This document shows positions 40,416 through 44,410 of a stretch of 44,410 bases of DNA, in pieces. Numbering within the stretch: the first letter of the stretch is position 1; each line of letters begins with the position of its first letter. Under the pieces are notes generated by a model, which worked only from the letters and a program-made list of their open reading frames with translations, searched no databases and was not told where the DNA came from. The stretch comes from Brevundimonas sp. (GTDB taxonomy: Bacteria; Pseudomonadota; Alphaproteobacteria; Caulobacterales; Caulobacteraceae): assembly GCF_030656255.1 (NCBI RefSeq), contig NZ_JAUSOE010000029.1, forward strand, positions 1 to 44,410. The letters run 5' to 3'. Made by a program: the position numbers and the translations under genes.

Positions 40416-42461
40416 ATGGCCGAGCCCCTGCCCTTCCATTCCCCCAAGACCCACGGCTTCGTGCGGGTGGCGGCGGCGACGCCCGTCAGCCACGTGGGCG
40501 ACCCCAGGGCCAACGCCGAGGAGCACCTGGTCCTGATCCGTCAGGCGGCCGATCAGGGTGTGGACCTGATGGTGTTTCCGGAACTGTCCCTGTCGGCCTA
40601 CGCCATCGACGACCTGCATATGCAGGCGGCCCTGCTGGACGAGGTGGAACGCCAGATCGCGGTCATCGCCCAGGCGACGGGCGAGCATGATCTGGTCGCC
40701 GTGGTCGGGGCGCCGATCCGCAACGGCGACGCCCTGTATAACTGCGCCGTGGTGATGGGCGCGGGCGAAGTGTTGGGCGTCGTGCCCAAGACCTATCTGC
40801 CCAACTACCGGGAATACTATGAGAAACGCTGGTTTGCGCCGGCGACGGCGCGCGCCGAGGACGTGATCCAGCTAAATGGCGAGACCATCGATTTCGCGCC
40901 GGGGCTGCTGTTCGAGGCAGTGAACAGGCCGGGGTTCGTCTTCGCGGTCGAGATTTGCGAGGACTATTGGGCGCCCCTGCCCCCCTCGACGCGGGCGGCG
41001 CTTGCGGGGGCGCGGATCCTGCTGAACCTGTCGGCGTCCAACATCGTCATCGGCAAGGCCGACGAGCGCGCCATGCTCAGCGCCAGCCATTCGGCCCGCA
41101 CCCTGTCGGCCTATGTCTTCACCGCCTCGGGCTGGGGCGAGAGCACCACCGACCTGGCCTGGGACGGTCAGGCGACCATCCACGAACTGGGATCGAAGCT
41201 GGCCGAGGGCGAACGGTTCGCCCTGGAGAACCATCTGACCCTCGCCGACGTCGATGTGGACCGGATCGGCCTGGATCGCCTGAGAAACGGCACCTTCGCC
41301 GAATGCGCCCGGGTCGAGGGTGAGCCGGCGACGGTCGTGCCCTTCATGGCGCGCGAAGACGCGGTCGAGAGCGAGCTGATCCGCCCGCTGGACCGTTTCC
41401 CCTTCGTGCCGGACGACGCCGGGCGGCTGGATCAGGACTGCTACGAGGCCTTCAACATCCAGGTCCAGGGCCTGATGCGCCGGATGACGGCGACCAATGG
41501 CGAACGTCTGGTCATCGGGGTGTCGGGCGGGCTGGATTCGACCCAGGCCCTGCTGGTCGCCTGCCGCGCCTTCGACCGGCTGAACCTGCCGCGGACCAAC
41601 ATCCTGGCCTATACGATGCCGGGCTTCGCGACCTCGGACGGGACCAAGTCCAACGCCTGGGCCCTGATGACGGCCCTGGGGGTCACCGGGGCCGAGATCG
41701 ACATCCGCCCCGCCGCCGAACAGATGTTCAAGGACATCGGCCACCCCTATGCGGCGGGCGAACCGGTCCACGACATCACCTTCGAGAATGTGCAGGCAGG
41801 CCTACGGACCGACTATCTGTTCCGGCTGGCCAACCAGAACCAGGCCTTCGTCCTGGGCACGGGCGACCTGTCGGAACTGGCCCTGGGCTGGGCCACCTAT
41901 GGCGTCGGCGACCATATGAGCCACTACAACGTCAACAGCGGGGTGGCGAAGACCCTGATCCGCCACCTGATCCGCTGGGTCGCGGCGCGCGAACTGGTCG
42001 GCGCCGAGGCGACCCCGACCCTGCACGCCATTCTGGACACCGAGATTTCACCCGAACTGGTACCGGCCAAGGACGGGGTCATCCAGTCTACCGAAGGCAC
42101 GGTAGGCCCCTATGCGCTGAACGACTTCTTCCTGTTCTACATCAGCCGCTTCGGCCTGAAGCCGTCCAAGGTCGCCTTCCTGGCGCACCAGGCCTGGAGC
42201 GACGCCGGCGCTGGGCATTGGCCCGCGAACACGCCCGAGGACGAAAAGGTCGAATACGACCTGGCGACCATCAAGGCGTGGCTGAGGAAATTCCTGATCC
42301 GCTTCTTCCAGACCGCCCAGTTCAAACGCTCGGCCCTGCCGAACGGACCCAAGGTCGTGACCGGCGGCTCCCTGTCCCCGCGCGGCGACTGGCGCGCGCC
42401 ATCGGACGGCAGTGCGCGGGTCTGGCTGGACGAACTGGACGCCAACGTCCCCGACGCCTGA
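40416..42461 (+). CDS. nadE: Glutamine-dependent NAD+ synthetase
   Basis: The 681-residue two-domain enzyme makes NAD from deamido-NAD using glutamine. The N-terminal glutaminase (nitrilase fold) shows the Glu-Lys-Cys triad: Glu56 in FPELSLSAYA, Lys125 in VVPKTYLPN and Cys181 in VEICEDYW. The C-terminal synthetase has the ATP pyrophosphatase loop VIGVSGGLDSTQALLV (about 366-381) and LGTGDLSELALGW. Length and layout match the glutamine-dependent NadE of Alphaproteobacteria and Actinobacteria. The ATG at 40416 has only a weak ribosome site; a short GC palindrome (40385-40398) lies upstream. Confidence 0.95.
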   Translation: MAEPLPFHSPKTHGFVRVAAATPVSHVGDPRANAEEHLVLIRQAADQGVDLMVFPELSLSAYAIDDLHMQAALLDEVERQIAVIAQATGEHDLVAVVGAPIRNGDALYNCAVVMGAGEVLGVVPKTYLPNYREYYEKRWFAPATARAEDVIQLNGETIDFAPGLLFEAVNRPGFVFAVEICEDYWAPLPPSTRAALAGARILLNLSASNIVIGKADERAMLSASHSARTLSAYVFTASGWGESTTDLAWDGQATIHELGSKLAEGERFALENHLTLADVDVDRIGLDRLRNGTFAECARVEGEPATVVPFMAREDAVESELIRPLDRFPFVPDDAGRLDQDCYEAFNIQVQGLMRRMTATNGERLVIGVSGGLDSTQALLVACRAFDRLNLPRTNILAYTMPGFATSDGTKSNAWALMTALGVTGAEIDIRPAAEQMFKDIGHPYAAGEPVHDITFENVQAGLRTDYLFRLANQNQAFVLGTGDLSELALGWATYGVGDHMSHYNVNSGVAKTLIRHLIRWVAARELVGAEATPTLHAILDTEISPELVPAKDGVIQSTEGTVGPYALNDFFLFYISRFGLKPSKVAFLAHQAWSDAGAGHWPANTPEDEKVEYDLATIKAWLRKFLIRFFQTAQFKRSALPNGPKVVTGGSLSPRGDWRAPSDGSARVWLDELDANVPDA

Positions 42462-42480
42462 CGGCGTCGGTTCCCTGTTT

Positions 42481-42510
42481 GGGCTATCGCGCTTCGCGCG
42501 ACTTGAGCCC
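42481..42510. terminator. Extended hairpin after nadE
   Basis: TCGCGC-TTC-GCGCGA (42487-42501) is nested in GGGCT (42481-42485) and AGCCC (42506-42510). It lies 19 bases after the nadE stop. It lacks a T run, so it is either a weak terminator or an RNA-stabilising stem. Confidence 0.4.
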
Positions 42511-42586
42511 GCGAAATCGCTCATATCCACATTCGAATTGCGGATATTGCGTGACGCATGGGGTCCGCGCCGCTAGAAGCTTCGCC

Positions 42587-42811
42587 ATGACCGAAGACGT
42601 GACCAAAGACTCGAACGGCAACATCCTGGCCGACGGCGACAGCGTGACCCTGATCAAGGATCTGAAGGTCAAGGGCTCGGGCGGGGTGACGCTGAAGCGC
42701 GGCACCCTGGTCAAGAACATCCGTCTGACCGGCGACACCGACGAGATCGAAGCCAATGTGGACAAGGTGCGCGGCCTGGTCCTGCGCGTCGAGTTCGTGA
42801 AGAAGGCCTGA
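42587..42811 (+). CDS. Minimal PhnA-domain protein
   Basis: The 74-residue protein is the PhnA C-terminal domain alone: KDSNGNILADGDSVTLIKDL, KVKGSGGVTLKRGTLVKNIR and a closing VLRVEFVKKA. The Escherichia coli homologue (YjdM) has an N-terminal zinc ribbon. This protein has no cysteine at all, so that part is absent rather than degenerate. Despite the old name, a role in phosphonate use is doubtful. The ATG at 42587 is clear. A COG0523 GTPase gene follows after 45 bases, so the two may be cotranscribed. Confidence 0.85.
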   Translation: MTEDVTKDSNGNILADGDSVTLIKDLKVKGSGGVTLKRGTLVKNIRLTGDTDEIEANVDKVRGLVLRVEFVKKA

Positions 42812-42856
42812 CGGCCCCCTCTTCCCAAATGGGACGTCAGCCGCCATCTAGCGGCC

Positions 42857-43999
42857 ATGACCGACACTCTCGACGCTCCCGTTTCGACCGCCGCACCCCA
42901 GAATTCTGGTGGCAAGATCCCCGTCACCGTCCTGACCGGCTATCTCGGCGCGGGCAAGACCACCCTGCTGAACCGGATCCTGACCGAGGATCACGGCAAA
43001 CGTTACGCCGTCATCGTCAATGAGTTCGGCGAGATCGGCATCGATAACGACCTGGTGGTCGGCGCCGACGAGGACGTGTTCGAGATGAACAACGGCTGCG
43101 TCTGCTGCACCGTGCGCGGCGACCTGATCCGCGTGGTCGCCGGCCTGATGAAGCGCCAACGTCCCGGCAAGCCCGCCTTCGACGCGATCATCGTCGAGAC
43201 CACGGGCCTAGCCGACCCCGGCCCGGTGGCCCAGACCTTCTTCGTCGACGAGGACGTCAAGGCCAAGACCCAGCTGGACAGCGTCACCACCCTGGTGGAC
43301 GCCAAACATGTGATGGCGCGGCTGGACGATTCAAAAGAGGCCCGCGAACAGGTGGCCTTCGCCGACCGCATCATCCTGAACAAGGTCGATCTGGCGACCA
43401 CGGAAGAGCTGGACGAGGTCGAGGCCCGGCTGCGGTCGCTGAACCCCCTGGCCCCCATCGTCCGGGCCGAGCGGTCGAACGTGCCGCTGGACCAGGTGCT
43501 GGGCCTGCACGCCTTCGACCTGGAGCGGATCCTGGAGGTCCAGCCGGACTTCGCCAACCCGCCGCACGGCGCGGACGGCCATGTGCATAACGAACACTGC
43601 GGCCACGACCACCATCATCATGACCATGACCACGGGCATGATCATCACGACCACGACCATGGCCACGATCACGCCCATGGCGCGCGCGGCCACGCCCACC
43701 AGGACGACATCAAGGGCATCTCCCTGTCGCTGGACCGGCCGATGGACGGGGCCAAGTTCACCGCCTGGCTGGATCGGCTGCTGGGCGAGCAGGGTCAGAA
43801 CATCCTGCGCGCCAAGGGCATCATCGACGTCCAGGGCGAGAACCGCCGCCTGGTCTTCCAGGCCGTCCACATGATCCTGGAGGGCGACCTTCAGCGCGAA
43901 TGGGGCGAGAGCGAACGCCGCTGGAGCCGCGCCGTCTTCATCGGCCGCGAACTGGACGAGGCCGCGCTGCGGGCCGGGTTCGAGGCCTGCGCGGCCTGA
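42857..43999 (+). CDS. COG0523 (CobW/ZigA-like) metallochaperone GTPase
   Basis: The 380-residue protein is a G3E GTPase. The P-loop is GYLGAGKTT (28-36), with the metal-binding Cys81-x-Cys83-Cys84 in [13 protein letters not shown], the switch EXXG-type [10 protein letters not shown], and Asn175-KVD for guanine. A His-rich loop of about 50 residues (roughly 238-290, [15 protein letters not shown]...) stands before the C-terminal CobW domain ([12 protein letters not shown]). Such proteins deliver zinc or a related metal to client enzymes. Clients cannot be named. A strong terminator follows. Confidence 0.92.
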   Translation: MTDTLDAPVSTAAPQNSGGKIPVTVLTGYLGAGKTTLLNRILTEDHGKRYAVIVNEFGEIGIDNDLVVGADEDVFEMNNGCVCCTVRGDLIRVVAGLMKRQRPGKPAFDAIIVETTGLADPGPVAQTFFVDEDVKAKTQLDSVTTLVDAKHVMARLDDSKEAREQVAFADRIILNKVDLATTEELDEVEARLRSLNPLAPIVRAERSNVPLDQVLGLHAFDLERILEVQPDFANPPHGADGHVHNEHCGHDHHHHDHDHGHDHHDHDHGHDHAHGARGHAHQDDIKGISLSLDRPMDGAKFTAWLDRLLGEQGQNILRAKGIIDVQGENRRLVFQAVHMILEGDLQREWGESERRWSRAVFIGRELDEAALRAGFEACAA

Positions 44000-44011
44000 T
44001 ATCGCAATAAA

Positions 44012-44041
44012 AAAGGCCGGTGGATCGCTCCGCCGGCCTTT
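44012..44041. terminator. Bidirectional rho-independent terminator
   Basis: AAAGGCCGGTGG (44012-44023) pairs with CCGCCGGCCTTT (44030-44041) around a six-base loop, with one G-T wobble. An A run precedes it and Ts follow, so it can stop transcription from both convergent genes. It is the clearest terminator in the window. Confidence 0.9.
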
Positions 44042-44062
44042 CTATCAGGCAGCCGGTTCGGC

Positions 44063-44410
44063 TCAGCCCTTCTCGAACAGCTTGTTCCAGCGGCGCTTGT
44101 CGCGGGCCTTCCAGGCGCCGCGGTGATAGGCGTCGGAGCCGATCAAGGGGACGACGGTGGTGGCTTCGGCGAAGACCATCTGTTCGTGGGTGGTCTGGAC
44201 CTTGCCCCAGGAGGCGGCCTCTTTCAGCGTCGAGGAGGAACAGGCGCCGTCGCGGACGTCGGCGACGGTGATCTGGACGGCGTACTGGTGCATCGGCACC
44301 TCCTTGCCGAGGATCTCGGCGCAGACGACCGTGTCCTGGGCGAAGTTCTTCGGCGCGCCGCCGCCGATCATCAGCAGGCCCGTCGTCCCCGCCTTGATCT
44401 TCACCCGGGT
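44063..44410 (-). CDS. Deoxyhypusine-synthase-like protein, C-terminal part
   Basis: The frame is open to the window end, so the N-terminal part is missing. The visible 116 or so residues include LLMIGGGAPKNFAQD, which matches the catalytic-lysine motif GGGxPK of deoxyhypusine synthase, and the conserved end VPLIGSDAYHRGAWKARDKR. Bacteria lack the eukaryotic target eIF5A, and bacterial members are thought to make homospermidine or related polyamines by the same NAD-dependent aminobutyl transfer. The exact product here cannot be told. It ends 22 bases from a shared terminator. Confidence 0.9.
   Translation of the reverse strand, partial: TRVKIKAGTTGLLMIGGGAPKNFAQDTVVCAEILGKEVPMHQYAVQITVADVRDGACSSSTLKEAASWGKVQTTHEQMVFAEATTVVPLIGSDAYHRGAWKARDKRRWNKLFEKG

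Noticed and set aside
43590..43690. A run of CAC/CAT/GAC codons that looks like a simple-sequence repeat
   Set aside because: It stays in frame and encodes the His-rich loop normal for COG0523 proteins.

Overview
The window is a 44.4 kb, GC-rich, densely packed alphaproteobacterial chromosome segment. Two things point to the order Caulobacterales, probably a Brevundimonas-like genus: fliQ-fliR-flhB followed directly by cckA, and a gene that matches chpT. Genus is inferred from gene content and style; no rRNA or species marker is present. I saw no tRNA, rRNA, CRISPR array, insertion sequence or prophage. The segment reads as core chromosome, with one short intergenic palindromic repeat.

Layout. 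1-3.0 kb: the 3' end of dnaX, then an acyltransferase and folE on the minus strand. 3.1-5.0 kb: two single-domain response regulators (the second degenerate) facing a PAS-HWE histidine kinase. 5.2-9.5 kb: fliQ-fliR-flhB and cckA, with a near-consensus CtrA box upstream of fliQ. 9.6-14.3 kb: a secreted DUF885 protein, then chpT-receiver-cheR (minus) divergent from cysQ. 14.3-20.3 kb: a TPR-like protein, a small secreted protein, an intracellular PHB depolymerase, a YgjP-type metalloprotease and a class A penicillin-binding protein. 20.4-28.2 kb: methyltransferase and alpha/beta hydrolase, a Rieske oxygenase, adenosine kinase divergent from an ATP-grasp protein, a cytoplasmic chemoreceptor, a MarR regulator and endonuclease III. 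28.2-35.4 kb: an amine oxidase, an emrA-emrB-tetR efflux operon, a creatininase-family protein, a phasin-like protein and a chromate transporter. 35.4-37.8 kb: a MarR protein with a histone-H1-like tail, yciB and ftsY. 38.1-44.4 kb: a ParD-like protein coupled to a methionine aminopeptidase, a HisKA_2 kinase, nadE, a minimal PhnA protein, a COG0523 GTPase and the 3' end of a deoxyhypusine-synthase-like gene.

How the genes connect. CckA and ChpT are successive steps of the phosphorelay that activates CtrA. Here they lie about 3.2 kb apart, next to a flagellar export operon carrying a CtrA box, so sensor, relay protein and a probable target sit together. Stress and surface sensing (two HWE/HisKA_2 kinases, four receiver proteins, a chemoreceptor, CheR) is well represented. 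PHB metabolism appears twice (depolymerase and phasin-like protein).

The least explained unit is the ParD-like/Map pair. It is an RHH antitoxin-like protein with no toxin, translationally coupled to a methionine aminopeptidase whose substrate-pocket segment is altered. It is preceded by three ATATA(C/G) repeats at exact 11-bp steps and a second repeat cluster further upstream.
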